64,000 nucleotides of DNA from assembly GCF_900115955.1 (NCBI RefSeq), contig NZ_FOYL01000009.1, positions 1 to 64,000 of the forward strand, read 5' to 3'. Below are positions 8,536-17,290 of this stretch, piece after piece. Position numbers and translations under genes: made by a program. Position 1 is the stretch's first letter; each line of letters starts with the position of its first letter. The notes under the pieces were generated by a model, which had not been told where the DNA came from, did no database searches, and saw only the letters and a program-made list of their open reading frames with translations. The stretch is from Lentzea waywayandensis. GTDB lineage: Bacteria; Actinomycetota; Actinomycetes; Mycobacteriales; Pseudonocardiaceae.

Positions 8536-8722
8536 CTGGCAGGTCTTCGGACTCGTGGGCGAGCCTGTCGCCAGGCGCCTACCGGCCGTCGCTTCCCAGA
8601 CATCGATGTCCAGTGCTTTCTGACGGCTTTCGTTCCCACTCACCGCTGCGGGGCAGTCCCGGACTCACACCGGGTTCCCTCTTGCGACGACCGATCTGGA
8701 GGATCGGCCGAACCAGCTTCGG
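8536..8722 (-). ncRNA. cobalamin riboswitch upstream of nrdAB
   Basis: Read on the minus strand, 8690-8640 gives gagggaacccggtgtgagtcc, gggactgccccgcagcggtg, and the 3' end at 8550-8538 gives the conserved box ccgaagacctgcc. All main sequence elements of the adenosylcobalamin aptamer are present. This arrangement matches the described B12-riboswitch control of nrdABS in Streptomyces coelicolor. The 5' limit is approximate. Confidence 0.93.
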
Positions 8723-8779
8723 AGCACAATACATGGGCGCGGTCGAGCCACGAGCAACTACATCTAGTGGGCGTGTCGC

Positions 8780-9388
8780 TCAGTTGGCCCAGAGGACGTC
8801 AGTCAGGGCGCGCAGGCTGTTGTGGATGTGGAACGACATGGCCAGCGCGGCCCTGTCCTCCTCCCCGTCCGCGATCGCCTGGCAGATCACGCCGTACTCC
8901 CGCACGGTCACCGCCAGCCGCTCCGGCGAGCGACGGGCCGCCTGCCGCAACCGCCGCAGCTGCCCTCGCAACGACCCGAGCGCCTCGCCGAGGTAGGGGT
9001 TGCCGGCCGCCTCGTCGATCAACGCGTCCAGCCGCGCGATCAACTCCTCGGGGTCGCCGTCGGCGAAGTCGGAGTGCAGCCGCGCGAACCGGGAGCGGTC
9101 GTGGGCACGGGCGCACATCTTGACCGCGTACGTCTCCAGCGCCTCGCGCATCTGGAACAGGTGCCTCACGTCGCTCAGTGCCACCTCGGTGACGAACGCG
9201 CCGCGCCCCGGCGTGATCCGCACGAGGTTCTCCCGCGCGAGTCGTTGGATCGCCTCCCTGAGGGGTGTGCGCGAGACGCCGAGCCGTTCGGCGAGACGCA
9301 CCTCGTTCAGGTGCGCCCCCGGCGCCAGGTCCCACGCCACGATCTCGTCGCGCAGCTGTTCATAGGCCTTGAGACTTTGGCTCACCAC
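8780..9388 (-). CDS. GntR-family (FadR/FCD-type) transcriptional regulator
   Basis: About 202 aa. An N-terminal winged helix (AYEQLRDEIV, LNEVRLAERLGVSRTPLREAIQRL, GRGAFV) is followed by an all-helical FCD-like domain with conserved metal/ligand-type Asp and His residues (D in DPEELIARLDALIDEAAGNP, His in the final helix region FHIHNSLRAL). The start is uncertain. GTG 9388 gives the usual short N-terminus, while ATG 9421 would add 11 residues but place the start inside a palindromic operator and lacks a ribosome site. It is divergent from the flavin monooxygenase gene and probably controls both. The effector is unknown. Confidence 0.85.
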   Translation of the reverse strand: MVSQSLKAYEQLRDEIVAWDLAPGAHLNEVRLAERLGVSRTPLREAIQRLARENLVRITPGRGAFVTEVALSDVRHLFQMREALETYAVKMCARAHDRSRFARLHSDFADGDPEELIARLDALIDEAAGNPYLGEALGSLRGQLRRLRQAARRSPERLAVTVREYGVICQAIADGEEDRAALAMSFHIHNSLRALTDVLWAN

Positions 9389-9391
9389 CTC

Positions 9392-9411
9392 TGTATACAC
9401 CGTGAATACAC
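9392..9411. promoter_or_regulatory. palindromic operator between the GntR and monooxygenase genes
   Basis: tgtataca (9392-9399) is a perfect palindrome and is followed at 9402-9411 by gtgaatacac, a second related half-site set. FadR-type GntR proteins bind short palindromes of the form tnGTnnnACna, which fits. It lies next to the regulator's start, consistent with autoregulation. Confidence 0.5.
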
Positions 9412-9490
9412 GATTCACCATATATCGCTTGCGACCAGATCCAGGGACCTCCACACTGGGCCGCCGATGCCGGGGCTGAATGGGTGGTTC

Positions 9491-10924
9491 ATGTTCGACG
9501 TGATCATTGCCGGATGCGGTCCGACCGGTGCGATGCTGGCCGCCGAACTGCGGTTGCACGACGTTCGGGTGCTCGTTGCGGAAAAGGAACCCGAGCCCGC
9601 GTCGTCGTTCGTGCGGATTGTGAGTCTGCACATTCGCAGTCTGGAAATCCTGGCGATGCGCGGACTCCTGGACCGCTTCCTGGAACACGGACGGCAACGT
9701 CCGGTCGGTGGCGCCTTCGCCGCCATCCCCAAACCCACGCCCGGGGGCCTCGATTCCGCGTTCACCTCCCTGCTGGGCATCCGGCAGCCGACCGCCGAGC
9801 ACCTGCTCGCCGACCACGCGATCACGCTGGGCGCACAGATCCGGCGCGGTGCCGCGGTGGCCGGGTTCGAGCAGGACGACGAGGGCGTGACCGTCGAACT
9901 GGCCGACGGCGAGCGGCTGCGGTCGCGGTACCTGGTCGGCTGCGACGGCGCCCGCAGCACGGTGCGCAAACTTCTCGGCGTCGGGTTCCCCGGTGAGCCC
10001 TCGCGGAACGACACGCTGATGGGCGAGATGAAAGCGGACGCGCCGGAGTCCGAGATCGCCGCCAAGGTGGAGGAAATCCGCAAGACCACCAATTTGTTCC
10101 ATCTCGGACATTTCGGCGACGGGGTTTATCGCGTCATCATCCCCTGCCCGGAAGTCAGCGAGGATCGCACGGAACCGCCCACCATCGAGGATTTCCGGCG
10201 GGAACTGCGCGCTATCGCCGGAACCGATTTCGGTGTGCACTCCCCTGGCTGGTTGTCCCGTTTCGGCGATTCCACCCGATTGGTCGAGCGCTACCGGACC
10301 GGGCGGGTGCTGCTGGCCGGCGACGCGGCGCACGTCCACCCGCCCGCCGGTGGTCAGGGCCTGAACCTGGGCGTGCAGGACGCGGTCAACCTCGGCTGGA
10401 AGCTGGCCGCCCAGGTCCGCGGCTGGGCGCCGGAGACGTTGCTGGACAGCTACCACGCCGAACGTCATCCGGTCGCCGCCGACGTCCTGGACAACACCCG
10501 TGCCCAGGTGCAGCTCTCGTCCCCCGAACCGGGTGCGCAGGCCGTGCGCAGGCTGCTCACCGAACTGATGGACATCAACGAGGTGAACCGGCGGCTGATC
10601 GAGAAGATCACCGCGATCGGCATCCGCTACGACTTCGGCGAGGGCCCCGACCTGCTCGGCCGCCGGTTGCCCGACATCGATCTCGCACAGGGCCGCCTCT
10701 ACGACCGGATGGACCAGGGGCGCGGTCTCCTGCTCGACCGCACCGGACGTCTGGCTGTGGACGGCTGGTCGGATCGAGTGGATCTCCTCGCGGATCCCCT
10801 TGCGGCACTGGACGTTCCGGCCGTCCTGCTGCGGCCCGACGGGCACGTCGCCTGGATCGGCGAGCAGCAGCAGGACCTGAACGACCACCTCGCCCGCTGG
10901 TTCGGCAAGCCGTTCGCCTCCTGA
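9491..10924 (+). CDS. FAD-dependent monooxygenase, rifampicin monooxygenase (Rox)-like
   Basis: A 477-aa class A flavoprotein aromatic hydroxylase. The Rossmann motif GCGPTG follows the start MFDVIIAG. The DG motif is CDGARS (near residue 155) and the GD motif GDAAHVHPPAGGQGLN (near 278). The whole chain resembles rifampicin monooxygenases, which hydroxylate and linearise rifamycins: matching stretches include VLVAEKEPEP, GLLDRFLEHG, LVGCDGARSTVRKLLGVGFPGEP and the C-terminal thioredoxin-like RPDGHVAW. Rifamycin specificity is inferred. The segment SSFVRIVSLHIRS differs from the Rox sequence as I recall it. I chose ATG 9491 because relatives begin there; ATG 9467 is also possible. Control is probably by the divergent GntR. 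Confidence 0.85.
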   Translation: MFDVIIAGCGPTGAMLAAELRLHDVRVLVAEKEPEPASSFVRIVSLHIRSLEILAMRGLLDRFLEHGRQRPVGGAFAAIPKPTPGGLDSAFTSLLGIRQPTAEHLLADHAITLGAQIRRGAAVAGFEQDDEGVTVELADGERLRSRYLVGCDGARSTVRKLLGVGFPGEPSRNDTLMGEMKADAPESEIAAKVEEIRKTTNLFHLGHFGDGVYRVIIPCPEVSEDRTEPPTIEDFRRELRAIAGTDFGVHSPGWLSRFGDSTRLVERYRTGRVLLAGDAAHVHPPAGGQGLNLGVQDAVNLGWKLAAQVRGWAPETLLDSYHAERHPVAADVLDNTRAQVQLSSPEPGAQAVRRLLTELMDINEVNRRLIEKITAIGIRYDFGEGPDLLGRRLPDIDLAQGRLYDRMDQGRGLLLDRTGRLAVDGWSDRVDLLADPLAALDVPAVLLRPDGHVAWIGEQQQDLNDHLARWFGKPFAS

Positions 10925-10931
10925 CGGGCTG

Positions 10932-11330
10932 TCAGCGCGCGAACTTCGCGATGGCGGCCGGGGTGACCGGCGTGAAGAAGTTGACGAGGTTGCCGTCGGG
11001 GTCGCGGAACAGCAGGGCGCGGTTGCCCCAGGGCATCGTGGTGGGCTCGGTGACGACGTCCTCCACGAAGCCGGCCAGGTTCTGACGCACGGCGTCCACG
11101 TCGTCGACGAGGAACTCGATGATGACGCTGCGGTTCGTGCCCGGCTCGGCCGAGCCGGGCACGAACAGGCCGACGGTGCGGGTGCTGCCGATCGCGAGGG
11201 TGCCGCAATCGGTGGTGAGCTCGGCGAAGTCGTCGTTCGCCCAGTTCGCCCGCAGGCCGGTGGCCCGCTCGTAGAAGCCGACGAGGCGGGCGATGTCGCC
11301 GGTGATGACGCGGATCGAGATGAAGTCCAT
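10932..11330 (-). CDS. VOC-superfamily (glyoxalase/bleomycin-resistance fold) protein
   Basis: A 132-aa protein with the two beta-alpha-beta-beta-beta modules of the vicinal oxygen chelate fold. The N-terminal module opens with MDFISIRVITGDIARLVGFYERATG, and the second contains IIEFLVDDVDAV, then LFRDPDGNLVNFFTP. The glyoxalase histidine in the first strand is absent, and only the Glu of the second module type is plausible, so metal-dependent catalysis is uncertain. It ends 7 bp from the monooxygenase stop (convergent) and is divergent from the WYL regulator (62 bp), its likely controller. A drug-binding or isomerase role is possible; substrate unknown. Confidence 0.8.
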   Translation of the reverse strand: MDFISIRVITGDIARLVGFYERATGLRANWANDDFAELTTDCGTLAIGSTRTVGLFVPGSAEPGTNRSVIIEFLVDDVDAVRQNLAGFVEDVVTEPTTMPWGNRALLFRDPDGNLVNFFTPVTPAAIAKFAR

Positions 11331-11392
11331 AGCTGCACGCTAGGAGCGATACCGGACAGAACCCGCCCGGTATCTGCGGAATACTTTCGGAC

Positions 11393-12346
11393 ATGCCCAG
11401 GCCGACCGCGCGCGTCCTCACCCTGCTGGAGCTCCTCCAGTCGGGAGGCGTCCGGACCGTCGCCGAACTCGCCGACCGGCTCGGTGTGGACGAGCGCACG
11501 GTGCGCCGGTACGTCGAGCACCTGGTCGATCTCGACGTGCCCGTCGAGTCGGTGCGCGGCCGCTACGGCGGCTACCGGCTCTCGTCCGGCTACCGCATAC
11601 CTCCGCTCATGCTGAGCGACGACGAGGCGCTCGCCGTGCTGCTCGGGTTGGTCGCCGGACGTCGATCCGGCTTGATGACGGCCACCAGCACGGCCGGGGA
11701 GACAGCGGCGGCGAAGATCAGGCGCGTGTTGCCGCAACGACTCGGCGGCAGACTTGACGCCGTTCTCGGCTCCATCGCCTTCACCGCACCGGAAGGCGAG
11801 CCGGCCGCCCCTGACGCGACGGTGCTGCTCACGATCGCCGACGCGGTGAGGCACCACCGGCCGATCTCGATCCGGTACACCGCAAGGGATGGCCGACACA
11901 GCGAGCGCACGCTGCACCCGTACGGGCTCGTCGCTCACTCTGGCCGGTGGTACGTGACGGGTGCCGACCCCGCGATCGGTGAGGACCGGACGTTCCGGCT
12001 GGATCGCATCGGCAGCGCACGCACGTTGCCCGGCTCGTTCGATCCGCCAGAGGGAGTGGACCCGGCGGAACTGGTCCTAAGAGGACTCGCCACCGCCGCC
12101 TACCGGCACGAGGTGACGCTGCGGATCCGGGGAACGGCCGAACAGATCCGCACCCGGCTGCCCGCGAGCGTCGCGCTCGTCGAGGAGTCGGACTGGTCCC
12201 GGGTCGAACTGCGGGTGGAACGGCTCGACTGGCTGCCCGGCGTCCTCGCGTCGCTGGACCTGCCGTTCGTCATCGAGCGACCGGACGAGCTGCGCGACCT
12301 GGTCGTAGCGCTCGCCGACCGGCTCAGGAAATCTGCTTTGTCTTGA
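11393..12346 (+). CDS. YafY-type HTH/WYL-domain transcriptional regulator
   Basis: A 317-aa protein. Residues 1-60 form a winged helix of the HTH_11 type (LLELLQSGGVRTVAELADRL, DERTVRRYVEHL). The middle carries the WYL domain (PISIRYTARDGRHSERTLHPYGLVAHSGRWYVTGAD), a sensor for nucleotides or other ligands in known homologues. A C-terminal WCX-like wing ends at about residue 310. Such proteins in actinobacteria often sit divergent from VOC/glyoxalase genes, as here. I infer regulation of the VOC gene. Confidence 0.88.
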   Translation: MPRPTARVLTLLELLQSGGVRTVAELADRLGVDERTVRRYVEHLVDLDVPVESVRGRYGGYRLSSGYRIPPLMLSDDEALAVLLGLVAGRRSGLMTATSTAGETAAAKIRRVLPQRLGGRLDAVLGSIAFTAPEGEPAAPDATVLLTIADAVRHHRPISIRYTARDGRHSERTLHPYGLVAHSGRWYVTGADPAIGEDRTFRLDRIGSARTLPGSFDPPEGVDPAELVLRGLATAAYRHEVTLRIRGTAEQIRTRLPASVALVEESDWSRVELRVERLDWLPGVLASLDLPFVIERPDELRDLVVALADRLRKSALS

Positions 12347-12436
12347 CCTCTAGGAAGGTAAGCGCTTTCCAGCTAGCCTCTGATCCGCCGGGGGCACGCG
12401 GTTGTTCCAGCCGCCCGTGCCCCTGGCCCTACTTCA

Positions 12437-13381
12437 TCAGACGCCGTCGATCAGCCGGATGGCCAGATCGGGGTTGAACGTGCCCGCCGGTGTGGTCGGC
12501 GCGATGCCGCACGGACCGTCGGACACACCCGGTGTCTTGACCCACAACAACAAGTCGGCACCACCACCGATCTGCGGTGCCACGCCGAGCCTGCGGCCCG
12601 GCGGGTTGCACCAGCCGTCACCGCGCCCGTTGCCGTTGCGGCTCGTGTCCACCACGAAACCGGCCTGATAGCCGAGGAAGCCGTTGACCTGACCGGCATA
12701 GCTCGTCGACTGGCTCGTGGTGTAGTAGTTCGACACGTTCACCGAGAACCCGCGCACGTTCCGCACGCCGGCCTCGTTCAGCCGGTACGCGATGGTGGAC
12801 GGCGACACCCAGCCGGCGTTGCCGCCGTCGAGGTACGCGTACGTGTTGGGGGCCTTGGCTTTGAGTTGTTCGGTGGCGTACTCGAGCAGGCCCGCCATCT
12901 CCGTCCGCTGCGCCGCCGTCAGGCAGTCGTAGGCGGCGAGCGCGTCCGGTTCGATGATCACCACCGCGGGCTTGGTCCCGATCCCGGCCGCGAAGCTCGA
13001 GATCCAGGTCCGGTAGGCGGAGGCACTGCCGGCGCCACCACCGGAGTGGCCGCCGCAGGCATCCCTGTTGGGGATGTTGTAGGCGACCAGGACGGGGAGT
13101 TTGTCCTGGCCGTCGGCCGCGCCCGCGTAGTTGGCCACGGTCGAGCCGATGGCGGCGTCGTTGCCGAACCAGCGCGCGATCGGCCGGGAGCCGATCGAGG
13201 ACTGGATCCGCGCGGACCTGGAGTCACTCGGGTTGTTCCGGGCCCAGGTGGCGGGCGCGGAGTTGGGGTTGACGTAGAAACCGCTGGTCAGGTCCATCGG
13301 GCTGGCTGCTGTGGCAGGGGTGGCCGGAGACAGCAGCAAGACCGCGCAGACCGCGACCGTCGAACGGGCAATCCACCGCAC
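12437..13381 (-). CDS. secreted glycoside hydrolase family 6 cellulase (endoglucanase/cellobiohydrolase)
   Basis: 314 aa starting at GTG 13381 behind gagaggag. Signal peptide 1-26. The family 6 barrel shows D107 in NRDACGGHSGGG (the assisting Asp) and D146 in IIEPDAL (the catalytic acid), plus SVNVSNYYTT, GWCNPPGRRLG and the late LLWVKTPGVSDG stretch. It hydrolyses beta-1,4-glucan with inversion. There is no carbohydrate-binding module, so it is shorter than many actinomycete Cel6 enzymes. The active-site loops look endoglucanase-like, but this is not certain. It lies 96 bp downstream of the GH9 gene on the same strand and is probably part of the same operon. Confidence 0.92.
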   Translation of the reverse strand: MRWIARSTVAVCAVLLLSPATPATAASPMDLTSGFYVNPNSAPATWARNNPSDSRSARIQSSIGSRPIARWFGNDAAIGSTVANYAGAADGQDKLPVLVAYNIPNRDACGGHSGGGAGSASAYRTWISSFAAGIGTKPAVVIIEPDALAAYDCLTAAQRTEMAGLLEYATEQLKAKAPNTYAYLDGGNAGWVSPSTIAYRLNEAGVRNVRGFSVNVSNYYTTSQSTSYAGQVNGFLGYQAGFVVDTSRNGNGRGDGWCNPPGRRLGVAPQIGGGADLLLWVKTPGVSDGPCGIAPTTPAGTFNPDLAIRLIDGV

Positions 13382-13477
13382 TGTGGATCTCCTCTCGGAT
13401 GGGACTGTTCCTCTCACCCACCGCCCGCCCGCGCGGCATCGTGCGGACGAGCGGTGGGAGTTCTCGTGACGGGCAGG

Positions 13478-15697
13478 TCAGCGGGTGTCGGCGAACGCCG
13501 CGACCCAGGCCAGGGCCGAGTTCCAGTTGACGGCGACCTCGTTCGTCGACCACGAGCCGAGCTCGTCGAGGTAGCACTTCGCGGGCGCGCAGCCCGGCAG
13601 GTTCTGCTGGGCCACCGGGTCCTGCAGGCCCGAGTTGGGGCCACCGGCGAGCGACCCGGCAGGCGGGTTCGGCATCCTGGCGTCGACCTGGTGCGCCCAG
13701 TGCCGGTGGTGCTGGTTCTTGCTGGCCTTCTCGCCGTAGCCGCTGACGAACGACTGGTTCAGGCCGTTGCGGCCGAGCAGGTAGTCCATCGACTCCAGCA
13801 CCGCGTCGCTGTACTTGCGGTCGAGCGTGGTGTCGTAGGCCATCGCCATGATCATCGACGCGGTGAGCGTCGCGCTGGTCGAGCCCCAGGCGTACAGCCC
13901 GTCGGCCGGCTTGGACGGGTTGGGGTAGCCCTGTGACCTCAGGTCGCGCAGGTGACCGTCGGCGACGTTGATGACCCGCGCGCGGGCGGTGATCACGCGG
14001 TCGAGTGGGAACTTCAGCGGCAGCCGCAGGATCGTGAGGTCGGCCAGGCCACCGGTGTCCTTCCAGGAGAACCCGGCCGAGGTCAGCTTCGTGGTGACCT
14101 TGTTCAGGTACTCGCGCTTGCCGGTCGTCCCGTACAGCTCGGCCGCGGCCCACGAGAACTCGTCGGTGACGTTGGTGTCGTCGTAAGCGCCACCACCGAC
14201 GCTGTCCTCCCTCGGGGCGTACTTGGCCGGGGTGGCCAGGGCGGCCTTCCAGGCGGTCTCGGCCGCGGCGAGGCAGCGGTCGGAGAACGCGCGGTCCCAC
14301 AGCCTGTAGACACGGGCGCACTGGGCACCGGCGGCGGCGAGGTTCAGCGTGGCGGCCGTCGACGGGGCATGCAGGTATCGCGGCTGGGGGTCGTTGCTCG
14401 GCAGCATCGGGTGGCCGGTCCAGGCCAGGTCGTGGATCTTGTGGTGGACCATGCCCGCGAGCGGCTTGCCGGCCGGGACCTGCATCTTCAGCAGGAACTC
14501 CATCTCCCAGCGCGCCTCGTCCAGCACGTCGGGACGGTGGTTGTCCTGCTCGGGGATGGACAGCAGGCCGTCCCGGAAGCCCTCGATGTCGAACGTGTGG
14601 AGCGACCGCTCGTAGGTGTCCATCAGCTGCCACGCCGCGAGCGCGCCGTTGACGACGTACTTGCCGTGGTCACCCGCGTCGTACCAACCACCGCTCACGT
14701 CCAGCGAGTAGTCGCACTCCCCCGGCAGACACGGAACCGACACGTCACCCTTGTTCGGCGCCACGCCAACGTGTCCAGCGGGTCGCGCGTACGCCTCACC
14801 GACGTACTTCGCCTCGATCGGGATGCCGCTGCGGTTGTGGTAGAAGTACGCGAGCGAGTCCCGTCGCAGCTGGTCATAGGGCTTGTCGGTGATGTCGAAC
14901 GGGAAGCTGCTCTGGTCGCCGACAGTCAGACTGTAACCGCTTCCAGCCTTCTTGTAGGCCGAGAAGTCGGCGATGTGCACGTGGTCGCGCGTCATCGCGT
15001 CGTTGCCCTTGACCTGCGTTTTCCCCGCCTGGACGACGGCGCCCGCGGCGTCGCGCAGCTGCCAGTCGACCGGCTCGGTGGAGCCGTTCACGATGGAGGC
15101 GCGTTTCGTGCCCGCCGTCGGGTAGGCGTACTGGTTCGTGCGCACCGGCGAGCCGTAGTCCCAGCCACCACCGGGCGGGACGATTCCTCCGGTCAGCGAC
15201 ACGTCGTCAATGCACAGCGTGTACGGCTCCGCGGAGACGCCGCCGGCTTGGATCGCGACCTGACCGCCGGTGCGAGTGGCCACTGTGGACGTGCCGGTGA
15301 ACTCGAACGTCTTGGGAGTGCTGGTGAGTGCGGCGGCCTTGTTCAGCACCGTGGTGTTCGGCGCGACGGAGAGAGCGACCGCCGCCCGCACCGTGACGTT
15401 CTTCGTGGCGGTCGCGGTGAAGCGCAGCGTGTAGGGCTGACCGGCCTCCAGCGGGATGTCGTTCTGGCCGATCATCGCCGTCCACGGGTTCGCCGTGCCG
15501 CCGGGGATCTGCGCGCACAGTCTGCCGTCGGCCACAGTGGACGGAGCGATTCCGCTGCTCCACCACGGGGTCTTCACACTGTCGAACTTGCCGTTGAGCA
15601 CCCGCTCATAGGGCTCGGCCGCGGTCGCGGGTGCCGCGATCGTGGCGATCAGGACGAACGGAAGGCCGGTCGCGACCAGCCTGGTCTTCACGGACAT
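13478..15697 (-). CDS. secreted glycoside hydrolase family 9 cellulase with N-terminal CBM and Ig-like domain
   Basis: A 739-aa protein starting at ATG 15697, with a signal peptide (1-27, ending ATAAEP). Order: CBM4/9-like beta-sandwich about 30-170; Gly/Pro linker (GGIVPPGGG); immunoglobulin-like CelD_N domain about 182-270; (alpha/alpha)6 catalytic domain about 275-735. Catalytic Asp residues D340/D343 lie in GGWYDAGDHGKY, a His region is HHRHWAH, and the acid is E720 in STNEVAVNWN. The architecture is that of theme-C GH9 endoglucanases or exo-cellulases. It is divergent from cebE across a 304-bp region carrying two CebR-like operators, so cellobiose induction is likely. Confidence 0.93.
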   Translation of the reverse strand: MSVKTRLVATGLPFVLIATIAAPATAAEPYERVLNGKFDSVKTPWWSSGIAPSTVADGRLCAQIPGGTANPWTAMIGQNDIPLEAGQPYTLRFTATATKNVTVRAAVALSVAPNTTVLNKAAALTSTPKTFEFTGTSTVATRTGGQVAIQAGGVSAEPYTLCIDDVSLTGGIVPPGGGWDYGSPVRTNQYAYPTAGTKRASIVNGSTEPVDWQLRDAAGAVVQAGKTQVKGNDAMTRDHVHIADFSAYKKAGSGYSLTVGDQSSFPFDITDKPYDQLRRDSLAYFYHNRSGIPIEAKYVGEAYARPAGHVGVAPNKGDVSVPCLPGECDYSLDVSGGWYDAGDHGKYVVNGALAAWQLMDTYERSLHTFDIEGFRDGLLSIPEQDNHRPDVLDEARWEMEFLLKMQVPAGKPLAGMVHHKIHDLAWTGHPMLPSNDPQPRYLHAPSTAATLNLAAAGAQCARVYRLWDRAFSDRCLAAAETAWKAALATPAKYAPREDSVGGGAYDDTNVTDEFSWAAAELYGTTGKREYLNKVTTKLTSAGFSWKDTGGLADLTILRLPLKFPLDRVITARARVINVADGHLRDLRSQGYPNPSKPADGLYAWGSTSATLTASMIMAMAYDTTLDRKYSDAVLESMDYLLGRNGLNQSFVSGYGEKASKNQHHRHWAHQVDARMPNPPAGSLAGGPNSGLQDPVAQQNLPGCAPAKCYLDELGSWSTNEVAVNWNSALAWVAAFADTR

Positions 15698-15850
15698 ACC
15701 GGGGGCCTCTCGAGGTCGACTGTCTCCCGGCGCGACCGCAGCGTCGAGGCGAATGTTCACCCACCCGACCCCGCCTGTCAACGATCCCGCGTCATCGAAA
15801 TGTGACTGGCGCTACCTCTTCACATCCGGATGGCCTCGTGGCTACAGTCC

Positions 15851-15864
15851 TGTAAGCGCTCACA
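15851..15864. promoter_or_regulatory. CebR-type operator (GH9 side)
   Basis: tgtaagcgctcaca is a near-perfect 14-bp palindrome with the AGCGCT core of LacI/CebR operators. It lies in the GH9-cebE divergent region, 154 bp before the GH9 start. Its exact reverse complement recurs before cebR (20573-20586). Confidence 0.7.
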
Positions 15865-15960
15865 GTTTCCCCCGATCCCGATGGGCGCACACCGGCCGAA
15901 GCCGCAGCGTCGCAGCAGGTGAACGGTGTTCCAGTGGTCTGTCAGACGACCAAATCCAGG

Positions 15961-15974
15961 TGTTAGCGCTTGCA
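15961..15974. promoter_or_regulatory. CebR-type operator (cebE side)
   Basis: tgttagcgcttgca, same core, 27 bp before the cebE start at 16002 and 110 bp from the other site. The rest of the 304-bp region between GH9 and cebE shows no gene; each site appears to serve one of the two divergent promoters. Confidence 0.7.
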
Positions 15975-16001
15975 GACCATCCGCCAACTGGAGGTTCTTC
16001 G

Positions 16002-17285
16002 ATGGGTGTTCGACCGAGGCGCGCTCTGCTCGCCACAACTCTGCTCAGCTCGCTGGTGGCCGTGTCCGCGTGTGGCGGTGGAACCGCTGACTCCGCGTCG
16101 GGGGACGTCACGCTCGTCGTGAAGACGTTCAGCCAGTTCGGCTACGACGAGCTGTACAAGGAGTACGAGGCAAGCCATCCCGGTATCAAGATCAAGGAAG
16201 AGAACATCGGCAAGCTCGGCGACTACACGCCGAAGTTGCAGCAGTGGCTCGCCACCGGGAAGGGCGCGGGCGACGTCGTCGCGATCGAGGAGGGCATCCT
16301 CTCGCAGTTCATGGCGAAGCCCGACCAGTTCGTGAACCTGCTCGACCACGGCGCCAAGGAGCTCTCCGGCAACTTCCTGCCGTGGAAGTGGCAGCAGGCG
16401 TCCACTTCGGACGGCAGCAAGGTCGTCGGTCTCGGCACGGACGTCGGCGCGCAGGGCATGTGCTACCGCAAGGACCTCTTCGAGGCCGCGGGCCTGCCCA
16501 CCGACCGGGAGGCGGTCGGCAGGCTCTGGCCCACCTGGGACGCCTACCTCGCCACCGGCAAGCAGTTCAAGGCCAAGACCCCCGGCGCCGGGTTCTACGA
16601 CTCGACCGGCGGCGTCTACCTGAACATGCTGATGCAGTCGGGTGACCACACCTACTACGACTCCACGAACGAGCTGGTGATCGACTCGAACTCCGCCGTG
16701 CGGGCCACCTGGGACAAGTCCATCGAGATGGTGAAGGCCGGGCTGTCGGCCAACATCGAGATGTGGAGTCCACAGTGGAACGCGGGCTTCAAGAACGGCA
16801 CGTTCGCCACGATCCCGTGCCCGTCCTGGATGCTCGGCACGATCGAGAAGCAGGCGGGTCCGGAGAACAAGGGCAAGTGGGACGTCGCGAAGGTGCCCGG
16901 CAACGGCGCGGTGCGCGGCGGTTCGTTCCTCGCGGTGCCGGCGCAGAGCACGCACCAGAAGGAGGCCGCCGAGCTGGCGAAGTTCCTGACCAGCGCCAAG
17001 GGACAGACCGCGGCGTTCAAGGCGAAGAACAACTTCCCGTCCTCGCCGCAGGCCATCGACGACCCGGTCGTGCAGGACTTCAAGAACCCGTACTTCAACG
17101 ACGCGCCCGTCGGCAAGATCTTCGGCGAGAGCGTCAAGGCGCTCAAGCCGGTCTACCTCGGGCCGGACAACAACGCCATCGGTGACCGCGTCGGCAACGC
17201 ATTGCTCGCGGTGGAGCAGGGCAAGCTCCAGCCCGACGAGGCCTGGGCCAAGGCCGTCGACGACGCCAAGCGCCTGGCCAAGTAG
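16002..17285 (+). CDS. cebE: cellobiose/cello-oligosaccharide-binding lipoprotein of an ABC transporter
   Basis: 427 aa starting at ATG 16002 behind ggagg. The lipobox VSACG gives a lipid-anchored extracellular family 1 solute-binding protein. Recognisable stretches are LVVKTFSQFGYDELYKEYE, the hinge-side YRKDLFEAAGLPTDRE and GGSFLAVPAQSTHQKEAAELAKFL. Context sets the substrate: two cellulases are divergent, two permeases, a GH1 beta-glucosidase and a LacI regulator follow, the order known for the Streptomyces ceb operon. No ATPase gene is in the cluster. In Streptomyces MsiK serves as shared ATPase from elsewhere, and I infer the same here. Confidence 0.88.
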   Translation: MGVRPRRALLATTLLSSLVAVSACGGGTADSASGDVTLVVKTFSQFGYDELYKEYEASHPGIKIKEENIGKLGDYTPKLQQWLATGKGAGDVVAIEEGILSQFMAKPDQFVNLLDHGAKELSGNFLPWKWQQASTSDGSKVVGLGTDVGAQGMCYRKDLFEAAGLPTDREAVGRLWPTWDAYLATGKQFKAKTPGAGFYDSTGGVYLNMLMQSGDHTYYDSTNELVIDSNSAVRATWDKSIEMVKAGLSANIEMWSPQWNAGFKNGTFATIPCPSWMLGTIEKQAGPENKGKWDVAKVPGNGAVRGGSFLAVPAQSTHQKEAAELAKFLTSAKGQTAAFKAKNNFPSSPQAIDDPVVQDFKNPYFNDAPVGKIFGESVKALKPVYLGPDNNAIGDRVGNALLAVEQGKLQPDEAWAKAVDDAKRLAK

Positions 17286-17290
17286 CGGAG

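Noticed and set aside
9412..9490. Rifamycin-associated element before the Rox-like gene
   Set aside because: I looked for the GGGGCTTGC...GCAAGCCCC type repeat described for rifamycin-inactivation genes; only a single cgcttgcg stretch is present, no inverted partner.
8780..11938. Minus-strand open frame of over 1000 codons
   Set aside because: It is antisense to the monooxygenase and WYL genes; only the GntR at its 3' end is real.
12357..12370. ggtaagcgctttcc as another CebR operator
   Set aside because: It has the AGCGCT core but lies between the 3' ends of two convergent genes, so it cannot sit in a promoter of either; only 10 of 14 bases match the site at 15851. Probably chance.
13382..13477. 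cccaccgc/gcggtggg inverted repeat between GH9 and GH6 as a terminator
   Set aside because: Eight pairs around a loop of about 24 nt; too weak to claim, and it would separate two genes likely transcribed together.
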